Shown piece after piece: positions 1-9,017 of a stretch of DNA of 64,000 bases. The translations under genes and the position numbers were made by a program. Every line of letters starts with the position of its first letter. Positions within the stretch are counted from its first letter, which is position 1. The notes beneath the pieces were generated by a model that did no database searches, was not told the origin of the DNA, and saw only the letters and a list, made by a program, of their open reading frames with translations. Origin of the DNA: Sporosarcina gallistercoris (GTDB taxonomy: Bacteria > Bacillota > Bacilli > Bacillales_A > Planococcaceae); the NCBI RefSeq assembly GCF_014836415.1, contig NZ_JACSQY010000009.1, positions 87,774 to 151,773 on the forward strand, read 5' to 3'.

Positions 1-485
1 CCAGGTCGAATGATATCTAAGATATTCACAAATGCATCATCCGTAATTTCAGTAGATGTTCGAATGTTATCGATTTCTTCTTGCGACTTCACCATACGCA
101 AGTTTTCTACTACATCATACGTAGGAATCATTTCACAACTAGCTAACTCCTTCAATTTAGAATAGTTTCCGAAATTCAGATGCTGTTGTTCGAACCCAAG
201 ACGTTTAATGCCCATCCTATTAATCTGCTTAGATACTTCATCATAAATCTTGTGCTTATGTCCTGTATGCTCAGCATGCAACACCACATGTAACCCCGAT
301 TGTTTTTTTGCTTGTTCAAAATAACGGTAGTCCGTTATAAGAAGTGCATCATCTTTGGTAATTAACACGACACCATTACTCCCCGTAAATCCAGTTACAT
401 ATCTCCGGTTCCAGTCACCGTTAATCATAAATCCATCAATTTTCAGTTCATCAAGTTGGTTTTGAAGTTTCGTTATTCTACTCAT
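1..485 (-). CDS. Xaa-Pro aminopeptidase-type peptidase (M24/creatinase family), N-terminal part
   Basis: The reading frame opens with ATG at 485 behind a GGAGGAG ribosome binding site and stays open to the left edge, so only about 161 N-terminal residues are visible. The product begins MSRITKLQNQLDELKIDGF and continues through NRRYVTGFTGSNGVVLI and LLITDYRYFEQA, the pattern of the creatinase N-terminal domain that precedes the pita-bread catalytic domain of Xaa-Pro dipeptidases and aminopeptidases. The metal-binding catalytic half lies outside the window, so activity cannot be judged. It is the last visible gene of the minus-strand oligopeptide transporter operon. That placement suggests it hydrolyses imported X-Pro peptides in the cytoplasm. 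Family assignment is confident; exact specificity is inferred. Confidence 0.85.
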   Translation of the reverse strand, partial: MSRITKLQNQLDELKIDGFMINGDWNRRYVTGFTGSNGVVLITKDDALLITDYRYFEQAKKQSGLHVVLHAEHTGHKHKIYDEVSKQINRMGIKRLGFEQQHLNFGNYSKLKELASCEMIPTYDVVENLRMVKSQEEIDNIRTSTEITDDAFVNILDIIRP

Positions 486-536
486 TTTTTCTCCTCCATT
501 GTCAGATTCAATAGCATTGAATTTTATTGTTAACTA

Positions 537-887
537 TTACAATAGATATACAGGAAACACTGTTGTAATAATGATTATAGAAATCCCTGCAAACAAAACA
601 GCATGTGGAATAGCAGCATTTTTAGAAGATGACGTTGCAAACTCATTATGGTTATTTACTTCTGATACATACTGTTCCACTTTCGAAGAGGACTTTAAGA
701 ACTTATTAAAACTATAAAAAAAGAAGTCGAAAATACCTTTTTTCAACAAAAGAAGTACTCCTCCTACCATGAATACAACTAATCCAAAGAGAAAGAAGAC
801 GTCCCAGTAAACATTTTTTACATCTAGCATAAGAAATACCACCGCAATCAAACAACTACCAACCATAGTCACAAGAAAATTTTTCAT
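537..887 (-). CDS. Small integral membrane protein (DUF3899-like)
   Basis: This 116-residue protein has two hydrophobic hairpin segments near the N terminus (residues about 4-22 and 28-48), a polar stretch with a serine-rich patch at about 62-92, and a final hydrophobic segment at about 95-115. Size and layout match the small membrane proteins annotated as DUF3899 that often accompany peptide transporters in Bacillales. That match is from memory and unchecked. It lies 27 bp after the fused ATPase gene and 51 bp before the peptidase gene in the same direction, so it is probably co-transcribed. No catalytic motif is visible and its role is unknown. Confidence 0.7.
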   Translation of the reverse strand: MKNFLVTMVGSCLIAVVFLMLDVKNVYWDVFFLFGLVVFMVGGVLLLLKKGIFDFFFYSFNKFLKSSSKVEQYVSEVNNHNEFATSSSKNAAIPHAVLFAGISIIIITTVFPVYLL

Positions 888-914
888 CGTCTCAAACAGT
901 CCTTTTTAAAGTTT

Positions 915-2894
915 TTAAACTAAAACAGCTGGAGCTTCTGACTTTGTTCTATATGAATCTACCTGGTCTATCGTACACGCAACCCAATGTCGATCAGTTA
1001 TTTCTCTGAGTTGACAACCTTCAGAGTCGATAGCCCATTCGCCTTTAGGTATTCGGATTCTCTTCTTCTCAACCTCTGGATCTGGAACAGGTATTGCAGA
1101 CAACAATGATTTAGTGTAAGGGTGTAAAGGATTGGCATACAGCTCATCACTATCTGCCACTTCAACCAGTTTCCCCTGATACATGACGCCTACGCGATCA
1201 CTTATATACTTCACCATTGAGAGATCGTGGGCAATAAATAAATACGTTAAATTTTTCTCTTTTTGAAGTTTCTTAAGTAAATTCGTGATTTGTGCTTGAA
1301 TAGAGACATCTAAAGCTGAAATCGGCTCGTCTGCAATGATGAATTTCGGATCTACAGCAAGAGCACGAGCGAAACCAATCCGCTGTCTTTGACCCCCACT
1401 AAACTCGTGTGGATATCGGTTCGCATGTTCTTCAGAAAGGCCTACTGTCTTTAACAATTCATATACCTTTTCCATACGATCGGCTTTAGATGTATATAAC
1501 CCATGAATATCCATTCCTTCAGCTATTATGTCCGATACAGTCCATCTTGGATTCAGCGAGGAATACGGGTCCTGAAAAATCATTTGGATATCCTTGTTTA
1601 AGTTCAATGTGTTATTTTTATGAATATCCACCCCTTTAAAATAGACCTCCCCGGACGTCGCATCATATAAACGAACTAAAGTTCTTCCCGTAGTTGACTT
1701 TCCGCATCCTGATTCTCCAACAAGACCGAACGTCTCCCCTTCATATATATCAAAAGAAAGACCATCGACTGCTTTAATAACTGAGTTTTTCCCGCTTTTA
1801 AAGTATTGCTTCAAGTTTTTAACTTCAAGTATTTTTTCTTTTCCTCTATCTTTTATCGGGACTTTATCGTTGATTACTGTTTCTACACGTTGTTTTCCAT
1901 CTAACATTTTTTTAGCTTTGGATGCCTTTTCATGCAATAGCCACGTTGCGGCAGAATGCGTTTCTGTTACTTTAAACATTGGTGGATCACGCAAGAAGTC
2001 TATTTTCAGAGCATGTTCGTTCCGTAAAGCAAATGCATCACCAGGCGGTGGATGTAGCAAATTCGGTGGCGAACCAGGAATGGTTTGCAGCTCTTCCTGG
2101 TCAATCGTCAAGTCAGGCATCGCGGCTAATAGGCCTTTCGTATACGGATGTTGTGGGTTATAAAACACCTCGTCCGTCTTCCCGATTTCTATTACTTTCC
2201 CTGCGTACATGACGGCTACACGATCTGCAATATTAGCAACTACACCTAAATCATGTGTGATAAAAATGATAGATGTATCCATCTTCTTTTGGATGTCTTT
2301 TAGCAATTCTAAAACTTGAGCCTGCACTGTTACATCCAGAGCGGTTGTCGGTTCATCCGCTATTAAAATTGCTGGGTTACAGGCCAATGCCATCGCAATC
2401 ATTACACGTTGCTGCATGCCTCCTGAAAATTGGTGTGGGTATTGCTTCACACGTTCGAAAGCATTTGTAATTCCAACTAGTTCAAGCAAAGAGATCACTT
2501 TTTTCTCCGCTTCTTTTCTCGGTATTTTTTGATGAGCAAGGATACCTTCTATAATTTGATTGTTAATCGTCATTGTTGGATTTAGCGAGGTCATTGGATC
2601 CTGAAAAATGATGGAAATTTCAGATCCACGAAGTCCTCTTAATTCACTGCTTGAAATTTTAGTAATATCACGATTTTGGTACGTAATTGTGCCTTTGACA
2701 ACCCTGCCTGAAGGTTTTGGAATTAGTCCCATTATGCTCTTTGACATAACTGACTTTCCTGACCCCGACTCCCCCACCACGGCTAACGTTTCTCCTTTGT
2801 ACAAATCGAACGTAACTCCTCGGACAGCACGGACTTCCCCGTCATACGTATCGAAAGAGATATGTAAATCATCAACCGATAAGATTTTCTCCAT
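915..2894 (-). CDS. Fused oligopeptide ABC transporter ATPase (OppD-OppF in one chain)
   Basis: This 659-residue cytoplasmic protein carries two complete ABC ATPase domains. The first has Walker A GESGSGKS at 41-48, signature SGGMQQR at about 157-163, Walker B ILIADEP at 176-182 and a switch histidine in ITHDLG. The second has Walker A GESGCGKS at 393-400, signature SGGQRQR at 499-505 and Walker B FIIADEP at 518-524. The first half resembles OppD, including the [10 protein letters not shown] tail, and the second resembles OppF. In most Bacillales these are separate genes, so one chain supplies both ATPase halves here. It follows oppC by 12 bp and would energise peptide import with the adjacent permeases. 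The ATG has the upstream purine-rich site AGGTG. Confidence 0.93.
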   Translation of the reverse strand: MEKILSVDDLHISFDTYDGEVRAVRGVTFDLYKGETLAVVGESGSGKSVMSKSIMGLIPKPSGRVVKGTITYQNRDITKISSSELRGLRGSEISIIFQDPMTSLNPTMTINNQIIEGILAHQKIPRKEAEKKVISLLELVGITNAFERVKQYPHQFSGGMQQRVMIAMALACNPAILIADEPTTALDVTVQAQVLELLKDIQKKMDTSIIFITHDLGVVANIADRVAVMYAGKVIEIGKTDEVFYNPQHPYTKGLLAAMPDLTIDQEELQTIPGSPPNLLHPPPGDAFALRNEHALKIDFLRDPPMFKVTETHSAATWLLHEKASKAKKMLDGKQRVETVINDKVPIKDRGKEKILEVKNLKQYFKSGKNSVIKAVDGLSFDIYEGETFGLVGESGCGKSTTGRTLVRLYDATSGEVYFKGVDIHKNNTLNLNKDIQMIFQDPYSSLNPRWTVSDIIAEGMDIHGLYTSKADRMEKVYELLKTVGLSEEHANRYPHEFSGGQRQRIGFARALAVDPKFIIADEPISALDVSIQAQITNLLKKLQKEKNLTYLFIAHDLSMVKYISDRVGVMYQGKLVEVADSDELYANPLHPYTKSLLSAIPVPDPEVEKKRIRIPKGEWAIDSEGCQLREITDRHWVACTIDQVDSYRTKSEAPAVLV

Positions 2895-2906
2895 CTTTAT
2901 TCACCT

Positions 2907-3923
2907 CTATTTCTTCATTTTTGGATCAAACGAATCCCGAAGACCATCGCCAAGTAAATTGAAACTAATCATAATCACACTGATAATGACAGAAGAAAAC
3001 ATAAGCATATGCGGATATATTTTCAACATTTTGAAGCCATCGTTTACAATCATTCCTAGTGAAGCGATTGGCGGTTGGAGACCTAATCCGATAAAACTCA
3101 GAAATGCTTCAGTGAAAATCGCAGTCGGAATGGTAAACATTGTTGTAATAATGATGGGTCCTAAAGAGTTAGGGATCAGATGGCCCCAAATTAGGTTTTT
3201 ATCTCTAGCACCTAATGTCCGTGAAGCTAATACAAATTCCTGGCCTTTCAATTTCAAAACCTGTCCTCTCACGATTCTTGCCATACTTACCCATCCTGTA
3301 ATGACCATTGCTAATGTGATCGAGAGAATCCCCGGTTTCAATATTAAGATTAAAAGAATGACAACAATAAGGTTTGGTATCCCCATTAACACTTCAATAA
3401 TCCGCTGCATCGCATTATCTATTCGTCCGCCATAATATGCAGAAATACTTCCGTAAGCTACGCCAATCACGAGGTCTAATGTTGCTGCTAAAAATGCGAT
3501 GTATAATGAGATTCTCGTACCTTGCCATATCCTCGTCCATAAATCTCTTCCTAAATCATCCGTGCCGAACCAATAATACTCCGTTACATCTTTTGCTGCG
3601 TATTGGTCAGTTCCACGAATATCAACGCCGTTTACTCCTAGGAACGACAAATTCTCCAATACGGGTATTTTAGGCGGCAGATTCGTTCTCGTTAAATCTT
3701 GTTCATCAAAACCGTGTGAATTCATGTACGGACCGAATACCGAAAGAAGCATTATTAAAATAATGAGCACCAATCCTGTAAACGCACCTTTGTTCTTTCT
3801 TAAACGAATCCAAGAATCTTTCATGAATGTGGATGATGGGCGATCCGTAATACTTTTCTCTTCAAATACTTTGCCTGACTCCTCAAATAGGTCATCTGTT
3901 AAGTCAAATTCATTTACTTTCAC
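2907..3923 (-). CDS. oppC: Oligopeptide ABC transporter permease, OppC type
   Basis: The chosen start is GTG at 3923, with AGGAGGT seven bases upstream. This gives 338 residues beginning VKVNEFDLTDDLFEE and a 14-bp overlap with oppB. A longer frame from 3968 has no better ribosome binding site and overlaps oppB further. The protein has the OppC layout: a cytoplasmic N-terminal tail, one transmembrane helix (IILIMLLSVFGPYMNSHGF), a long external loop containing WFGTDDLGRDLWTRIWQG, then a five-helix binding-protein-dependent transport domain. The EAA-type loop facing the ATPase includes SRTLGARDKNLIWGHLIPN. It pairs with OppB to form the membrane channel. Confidence 0.93.
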   Translation of the reverse strand: MKVNEFDLTDDLFEESGKVFEEKSITDRPSSTFMKDSWIRLRKNKGAFTGLVLIILIMLLSVFGPYMNSHGFDEQDLTRTNLPPKIPVLENLSFLGVNGVDIRGTDQYAAKDVTEYYWFGTDDLGRDLWTRIWQGTRISLYIAFLAATLDLVIGVAYGSISAYYGGRIDNAMQRIIEVLMGIPNLIVVILLILILKPGILSITLAMVITGWVSMARIVRGQVLKLKGQEFVLASRTLGARDKNLIWGHLIPNSLGPIIITTMFTIPTAIFTEAFLSFIGLGLQPPIASLGMIVNDGFKMLKIYPHMLMFSSVIISVIMISFNLLGDGLRDSFDPKMKK

Positions 3924-4848
3924 GACGTCCACCTCCTGAAAGACGAATTCTCGGATCAATGACACCATACAAAAGATCTACAATGAGTATGACAATGATG
4001 AATAAGAAACTGTAAAATAATGTAACACCCATAATAACCGGATAGTCATTTGTTAATATGGATTTGACGAATTGTTCTCCCAATCCAGGTACACTGAATA
4101 TTTTTTCAACAACCAATGTACCCGTCATCAATGACACGGTTAAGGGACCTAAAATCGTAATGATTGGGATCATCGCATTCCGCAAACCATGCTTCATTAT
4201 TACCGTATATTCCTTTATTCCTTTTGCTCTTGCTGTCGTAATATATTCATTGCCAAGTACATCTAACATTTCAGTTCTCATAAATCGAGCCATAGTAGCA
4301 ACTACGAATGCTGCAAGTGCAATCGTTGGAAGGATGGAGTACTCAAAACCTTCCCAGAATGCTACTGGCAACCATCCAAGTCGAACACCTACCCAGTATT
4401 GTAAGAGTCCTGCTAGTACAAAATTCGGGATGGATAATCCAAGGACGGCTACCACCATGGCTCCGTAATCAATGAATGTGTTGTGCCTCAAGGCTGCAAT
4501 AATTCCTAAGAAAAGTCCGATCATCATACCCGCTACTAAGGATTGCGCACCTAATATAGCAGAAACACCTATTCGTTCGCCTATGATACTGCTAACCGAC
4601 CTCCCATCGAATTGAAAGGACACACCAAAATCACCTTTGGTAATATTCCCTAGATACTTGAAATATTGAACAGATAATGGTTCATTCAATCCGTATCGCT
4701 CATTCAATACCTCTTTTTGTGTCGCAGATAATCGTTCGTCATTAAAAGGAGATCCTGGTAGCGTTTGCATTAAGAAAAATGTAAACGTCGCAATGATTAG
4801 AAAAGTGAACAACATATACCCGACTCTGCTAGCTATATATTTTTTCAT
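3910..4848 (-). CDS. oppB: Oligopeptide ABC transporter permease, OppB type
   Basis: ATG at 4848 is preceded by AGGTGGTGA and is preferred to the GTG at 4860, which lies inside that ribosome binding site. The 312-residue product starts MKKYIASRVGYMLFTFLIIATFTFFLMQ, the typical first helix of OppB/DppB permeases. The conserved motif TLPGSPF follows, then an external domain (LNERYGLNEPLSVQYFKYL) and the transport helices with EAA loop TARAKGIKEYTVIMKHGLRNAMIP. It lies 90 bp downstream of oppA and overlaps oppC by 14 bp, a sign of translational coupling. It forms the peptide import channel with OppC. Confidence 0.93.
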   Translation of the reverse strand: MKKYIASRVGYMLFTFLIIATFTFFLMQTLPGSPFNDERLSATQKEVLNERYGLNEPLSVQYFKYLGNITKGDFGVSFQFDGRSVSSIIGERIGVSAILGAQSLVAGMMIGLFLGIIAALRHNTFIDYGAMVVAVLGLSIPNFVLAGLLQYWVGVRLGWLPVAFWEGFEYSILPTIALAAFVVATMARFMRTEMLDVLGNEYITTARAKGIKEYTVIMKHGLRNAMIPIITILGPLTVSLMTGTLVVEKIFSVPGLGEQFVKSILTNDYPVIMGVTLFYSFLFIIVILIVDLLYGVIDPRIRLSGGGRRESK

Positions 4849-4938
4849 GCAAGTCACCACCTATATCATAAGAATTTATCTGCCGTACCTCTCCAAGCAA
4901 TCTCCTCTTGAAGAGATACAGCAGATTGTTCAGTAAAC

Positions 4939-6603
4939 TTAATTGTCGATTGTTACCCATTGGTAAGAATACGTAGAATTCGCATGAGCAGTGAACCCTT
5001 TTACATGTGGTTTAATAAGTCGGGCAGAGCCCGCTTGATACATTGGGGAAATCGCAGCTTCTTCTCCAATCAGAATCTGCTCCGCATCCTGTAATTCAGC
5101 GAAACGTTTATCAAGATCAGTGAAATCAACCATTGCCTGTTTCACATTTTTGTCGTATTGATCGTTCTTGAATGCCTGCCAATTATAGGCACCGTCCGAT
5201 AGGAATACGGATAGGAACTCAACCGGATCTGCAACATCATTTCTCCAGCCCGAGTAGGATAAGTCATAATCCAAAGCATCTTCCAATGCTAACTTCTGCT
5301 TGTTCGGCTGCTGGTTAATGGTAATGCTCAAGCCAGGCAGATTAGTCTCCAATTGGTTTTTCATGTACTCAGCTACAGACTTTCGCTGACCATCGTCGTA
5401 GCTTAGGAAGTCGAGTTTGACCTCTGTTACACCCAGTTCTTCAAGTCCTTTGTTCCAAAGCTCTTTCGCTTCTTCCGCCGTCCCTTTGTTCAAGTCACCG
5501 TAACGTTCACGGAACTCTTCACCATCCTGCGATTCCACAAAGTCCGGGAATACTAGCCAATAAGCGGGTTTCGAGCCGTTTTTCAATATCGACTCTGCTG
5601 CTTGTTCTTTATCCCACCCCATATCAATGGCTTTACGGATATTCGTATTACTCAAAAATTCGTTTTTCTGGTTCATCCGCAAAAAGTAAACTTCAGATTT
5701 TAAAGAAGTGGTATATTCTTCGTGATCTTTATATACATCGACAAATTCAGATGAGAGATTCGCTACATCGATTGTATCTGTTTCATATAGATTCACTTCA
5801 GTAGAAGTGTCCTTTGCCACTTTGAAGTTGACTTCATCCACTTTCACATCTTCTGCATTCCAGTAGTCTTCATTCTTTTTCAACGTCCACTTCTGATCGT
5901 GGTCCCATGAATCTAGTGTGAATGGACCGTTGAATACAAGATTTTCTACTTCAAGCGCATAGTTATCTTGTTGTTCTTCAGCAAACTTTTCGTTTTGTGG
6001 ATAGAAAACTGGATTCGTTAGAAGTTCAGTAAAGTAAGGTACGTCATTATTCAATTCCACTTCTAAAGTGAAATCGTTCGGGGCCGTGACACCAAGTTCG
6101 TCAACTTTTCCGTACATATCATGTTCAGGATTTTGAATGTCTGCAGCACCTTTCACTGCATCCATCAAGTAAGCGTGTGGAGAAACAGTATCTGGATGTA
6201 ATGCTTTTTTCCATGCGTAGATAAAGTCTGTCGCCTTAGTTGGTTCGCCATTGCTCCATAATGCGTCTTCTCTTAAATGGAACGTATATTTCAAACCGTC
6301 CTCACTCACGTCATACGTTTCTACAAGTCCTTCACTAACTTTGTCATCTGCATCTATTCTGAAAAGACCTTCAAAAATATTCTGGATCATTGTTTGAGAG
6401 AGCCCATCCATAGCACCGTTCGTTTTCAGTGTTGGGATTTCACCAGCTACCGCTAAATGGAGTACACTTTCCTCTTCCTTCCCACCAGTTGGAGAGTCAC
6501 CAGATTTCGCAGATTCTTGTGTGCTCTCCCCTCCATAACAGCCTGCCAACAAAACTAGACTCCCAAAAATCATCATGTAGAACCATAGGGATTTCTTTTT
6601 CAT
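4939..6603 (-). CDS. oppA: Oligopeptide-binding lipoprotein, OppA type
   Basis: This 554-residue protein begins with a lipoprotein signal peptide ending LVLLAGC, so Cys22 would be lipid-modified and the receptor tethered outside the membrane. A low-complexity linker (GGESTQESAKSGDSPTGGKEEES, about 24-46) leads into a family 5 solute-binding fold. Landmarks include IFEGLFRID, YTFHLREDALWSNGEP and FNGPFTLDSWDHDQKWTLKKN, which are typical of OppA/DppA peptide receptors. It is first in the opp operon, with AGGAGG upstream of the ATG. The adjacent X-Pro peptidase suggests peptides containing proline or hydroxyproline among the cargo, but that is inference. Confidence 0.93.
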   Translation of the reverse strand: MKKKSLWFYMMIFGSLVLLAGCYGGESTQESAKSGDSPTGGKEEESVLHLAVAGEIPTLKTNGAMDGLSQTMIQNIFEGLFRIDADDKVSEGLVETYDVSEDGLKYTFHLREDALWSNGEPTKATDFIYAWKKALHPDTVSPHAYLMDAVKGAADIQNPEHDMYGKVDELGVTAPNDFTLEVELNNDVPYFTELLTNPVFYPQNEKFAEEQQDNYALEVENLVFNGPFTLDSWDHDQKWTLKKNEDYWNAEDVKVDEVNFKVAKDTSTEVNLYETDTIDVANLSSEFVDVYKDHEEYTTSLKSEVYFLRMNQKNEFLSNTNIRKAIDMGWDKEQAAESILKNGSKPAYWLVFPDFVESQDGEEFRERYGDLNKGTAEEAKELWNKGLEELGVTEVKLDFLSYDDGQRKSVAEYMKNQLETNLPGLSITINQQPNKQKLALEDALDYDLSYSGWRNDVADPVEFLSVFLSDGAYNWQAFKNDQYDKNVKQAMVDFTDLDKRFAELQDAEQILIGEEAAISPMYQAGSARLIKPHVKGFTAHANSTYSYQWVTIDN

Positions 6604-6952
6604 CTTTTTCGCCTCCTAATAATGTGTATATACTTTCAAGCATGTTTAAATTCCTATACAGATCTTTGAGTAAATAATTGCTTAGTGTCCAATTACTTTT
6701 AAAAACCTAGTCTAGAAAGCTTTGAAGTTAATAATTTTTACACTTAATCTCTTATTGATTCAATAAAATGACAATAATTTCTAATTATTCTGTCTTTTCG
6801 TTCTAACGTTCTTCCGATAAAACCTCATTACTCTTCTTATAGATAAAAAACGTAATACTGACTTCTCCTTTTAAAACCTAAACAGAAAGTTATTCACTTC
6901 CCCTCTCGTCATTTAATTCTTGTACACTTTCTACAAGTACATAAAATAGTAT

Positions 6953-6969
6953 TGCAATTTCTATGCCAA
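6953..6969 (-). promoter_or_regulatory. Sigma-54 (-24/-12) promoter candidate for the opp operon
   Basis: On the minus strand the sequence reads TTGGCATAGAAATTGCA, with exactly ten bases between the GG and GC dinucleotides, as sigma-54 RNA polymerase requires. The invariant GG/GC and the flanking TTGGCA and TTGCA agree with the consensus. Transcription would start near 6942 and run towards oppA. rpoN itself lies immediately upstream in the opposite direction. The long leader to oppA is a reason for caution. Confidence 0.6.
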
Positions 6970-7154
6970 TCCTTTCTAGCCATCTTGAATATTTGAATTT
7001 TCCGTCGAATTTGATAAGTCCCTATGGTATAATTAGCTCTATATTTAAAGTGTCCATTCGGTTGTATGCTTGTCAAGAGACGATTTAAATAACGGAACAA
7101 AGCATTCTATCTTAATATTGAATTGAAGCAAAAAAACTTAGATATTTCTCTTTG

Positions 7155-7184
7155 TTTACAAGTATTGTACCGAGCAAATAGAAT
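7155..7184 (+). promoter_or_regulatory. Sigma-A type promoter for rpoN
   Basis: A -35 TTTACA (7155-7160) and -10 TAGAAT (7179-7184) are separated by 18 bp and placed 33 bp before the rpoN ATG. Both hexamers differ from the consensus at one position. The ribosome binding site AGGAGGG follows. Confidence 0.55.
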
Positions 7185-7216
7185 ACTTTAAATCTAAAAC
7201 CTAGGAGGGAATAGTC

Positions 7217-8530
7217 ATGGAGCTGGGACTTCAACAACGTCAGGAACTCAATTTATTGATGACTGCTGAACTTAGGCAAGCCATAGAGCTACTCCAATAC
7301 TCCACCTATGAACTCGAGCAGTATATTCGCGAGCAAGAGCTGGAAAACCCACTAATTCAACTTAAGGAAAAAGAAGGGAAGCCTGCCTATGAAGAACGGT
7401 TGCATCGCAGATCCTTCACTTACGGGGATTCCGAACTGCCATTGGATGCAGTGCAGTGCGCAGAAGAAAATAAGCGGGAGGAATTACTGAAACAAGCAAA
7501 ATTCATGTATCCGGACGCTCCAACGCAAAGTTTGTTAAAGTATCTAATCTACAATCTGGACGATAATGGATTTTTACAACTTAATGACCGTTTTTCTAAA
7601 AATGATTTGCCGTTCAATGAAGGTCAAATCGAAACAGGAATCCATCTCCTTCAAGAGCTAGGGCCAATTGGAATGGGTGCGAGAGATTTAAAGGAATGTT
7701 TGTTACTACAAATTATGTATAACTATCCAGAGAACAAATTAGCTGCCCGTTTAGTGGAGAATCATCTGACCTTGGTTGCCGATCGCAAGTGGAACGAAAT
7801 CGCTTCAAGAATGGGTATTACCATGGCAGAAGTGAAAACTCTTTTTGATTTCATCCAGACGTTGAATCCGAGACCTTGCTTCTTCATGTCTGATGATTCA
7901 ACAAAATATCTAACACCTGACATTATCGTTGATAGGAATGGAAATGGTTTTACTTTTCACCTGAATGACGGATATCTACCAGGGATACATATGAACAAGA
8001 ACTATTCACAGTATCTTACAAACAAAAGTGATGCATCCAAATTCGTTCAGTCTCAATACAAAAATTTCCAGTGGCTTCTGAATAGTATTGAGCAACGTCG
8101 TAATACCATTATTAAAATTGTGAGTGTTCTATTGGAAAAACAGGAACAGTTTTTTAAGAACGGTTTCGATTCCATAAAACCCCTGACTCTTAAAGAAGTG
8201 GCCGATGAAATTGGAATGCATGAGTCCACGGTTAGCCGGGCGACTTCAAATAAGGTTGTACAAACGTCTTTCGGTTCCTTTGAGCTTCGACTACTATTTA
8301 CGTCAAAGTTGGAAACGTCAGATGGAACTACTGTCTCCCAAACAAAAGTAAAACAATTGCTGAGAGATATTATCGCAAAAGAGAATAAGTTCAAGCCATA
8401 TTCAGATCAAAAAATAGCAGAGTATTTCAAGATCGAAAAAGGAATTGAAATTTCCAGAAGAACCATTAGCAAGTATCGGGAAGAGTTACGGATCCCCTCT
8501 TCTAGCAGGCGCAAGGATATTCAAATATAG
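7217..8530 (+). CDS. rpoN: RNA polymerase sigma-54 factor (RpoN/SigL)
   Basis: The 437-residue protein opens with the region I activator-interacting sequence (LGLQQRQELNLLMTAELRQAIELLQYSTYELEQYI). A core-binding domain follows (about 70-240, with NLDDNGFLQ and LQELGPIGMGARDLKECLLLQ). A helix-turn-helix TLKEVADEIGMHESTVSRATSNK comes next, then the RpoN box SRRTISKYRE at about 413-422, which contacts the -24 element. Length matches B. subtilis SigL. It directs polymerase to -24/-12 promoters that need an ATP-hydrolysing activator. Such promoters and one activator gene lie within 11 kb, so the gene sits inside part of its own apparent regulon. It has its own promoter and a strong terminator. Confidence 0.97.
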   Translation: MELGLQQRQELNLLMTAELRQAIELLQYSTYELEQYIREQELENPLIQLKEKEGKPAYEERLHRRSFTYGDSELPLDAVQCAEENKREELLKQAKFMYPDAPTQSLLKYLIYNLDDNGFLQLNDRFSKNDLPFNEGQIETGIHLLQELGPIGMGARDLKECLLLQIMYNYPENKLAARLVENHLTLVADRKWNEIASRMGITMAEVKTLFDFIQTLNPRPCFFMSDDSTKYLTPDIIVDRNGNGFTFHLNDGYLPGIHMNKNYSQYLTNKSDASKFVQSQYKNFQWLLNSIEQRRNTIIKIVSVLLEKQEQFFKNGFDSIKPLTLKEVADEIGMHESTVSRATSNKVVQTSFGSFELRLLFTSKLETSDGTTVSQTKVKQLLRDIIAKENKFKPYSDQKIAEYFKIEKGIEISRRTISKYREELRIPSSSRRKDIQI

Positions 8531-8540
8531 AGAACTGCAA

Positions 8541-8585
8541 AATAGGAGGAAGGGGCATGTAGATATCCCCTTCCTCCTATTTTTT
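8541..8585 (+). terminator. Intrinsic terminator after rpoN
   Basis: A perfect 15-bp stem (AATAGGAGGAAGGGG paired with its complement) with an 11-base loop is followed by T6. A-rich flanks could let it work for the converging gene at 8599-8868 as well. Confidence 0.9.
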
Positions 8586-8598
8586 CAACCTATTTGGA

Positions 8599-8868
8599 TT
8601 ATTCTACCGAAAAGTGACCAAACCAGTATCTATTATAACCGATAATTGCCCCACTTAATAAAATCATATACATTCCAGAAGTTTTTTCCAATGCACAGAA
8701 CAATGCCGAGAGAATAGCAATCGCAAAAACAAGAGAACCTGCGTTTTTGATTATCGGCGATACTTTTTGCCGAAAGGTTAATGACAGTACTTTTTCACCG
8801 ATCCACATGAGTAGTGATGTCACCATAATAGCGCTTACCATTAGTACCAAAAAATACGTTAGTCCCAT
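8599..8868 (-). CDS. Small hydrophobic membrane protein of unknown function
   Basis: This 89-residue protein has three probable membrane spans, at residues about 2-22, 42-62 and 66-82. It starts at an ATG with AAAGGAG nine bases upstream, so it is likely expressed. It stands alone between the rpoN terminator and the hydroxyproline operon, pointing towards rpoN. I do not recognise the family. A charged segment between the first two spans (LSLTFRQKVSPIIKN) may lie in the cytoplasm. No function is assigned. Confidence 0.6.
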   Translation of the reverse strand: MGLTYFLVLMVSAIMVTSLLMWIGEKVLSLTFRQKVSPIIKNAGSLVFAIAILSALFCALEKTSGMYMILLSGAIIGYNRYWFGHFSVE

Positions 8869-8969
8869 AGTTCAGCTCCTTTTTTGAAAGACATTCATTT
8901 ATCATAGTATATACTAAATATCGCACTAAAATCCACGCTATTCTGAAAAAACAACCTAGTCTTTCTTTA

Positions 8970-8997
8970 GAAAAATACTCTTGGAGAAAAATCCAAG
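8970..8997 (-). terminator. Weak intrinsic terminator after the minus-strand hydroxyproline operon
   Basis: On the minus strand CTTGGA and TCCAAG form a short stem over a six-base loop, followed by a T-rich stretch (AGTATTTTTC). The stem is only six base pairs, so termination here would be weak. Confidence 0.4.
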
Positions 8998-9017
8998 ACC
9001 ATTTCGTCTGTAAGAAA

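Larger units (their letters stand above)
6604..7216. other. Divergent intergenic region between oppA and rpoN
   Basis: These 613 AT-rich bases separate the divergent oppA and rpoN genes. They hold a -24/-12 element pointing at oppA (6953-6969) and a sigma-A type promoter for rpoN (7155-7184). An extended -10 sequence TGGTATAAT at 7026-7033 faces rpoN but has a poor -35. The sigma-54 element would give an oppA leader of about 340 nt, long enough to contain further control, but I see no recognisable riboswitch or attenuator. The short minus-strand frame at 6909-7100 overlaps the promoter and is not believed. Confidence 0.6.

Noticed and set aside
6662..6720. TTGGACACTAAGCAA on the minus strand as another sigma-54 site
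   Set aside because: GG and GC are only seven bases apart, so it cannot serve as a -24/-12 promoter.
6909..7100. 63-residue cysteine-containing frame on the minus strand
   Set aside because: It overlaps the sigma-54 element, has no ribosome binding site and its composition looks random.
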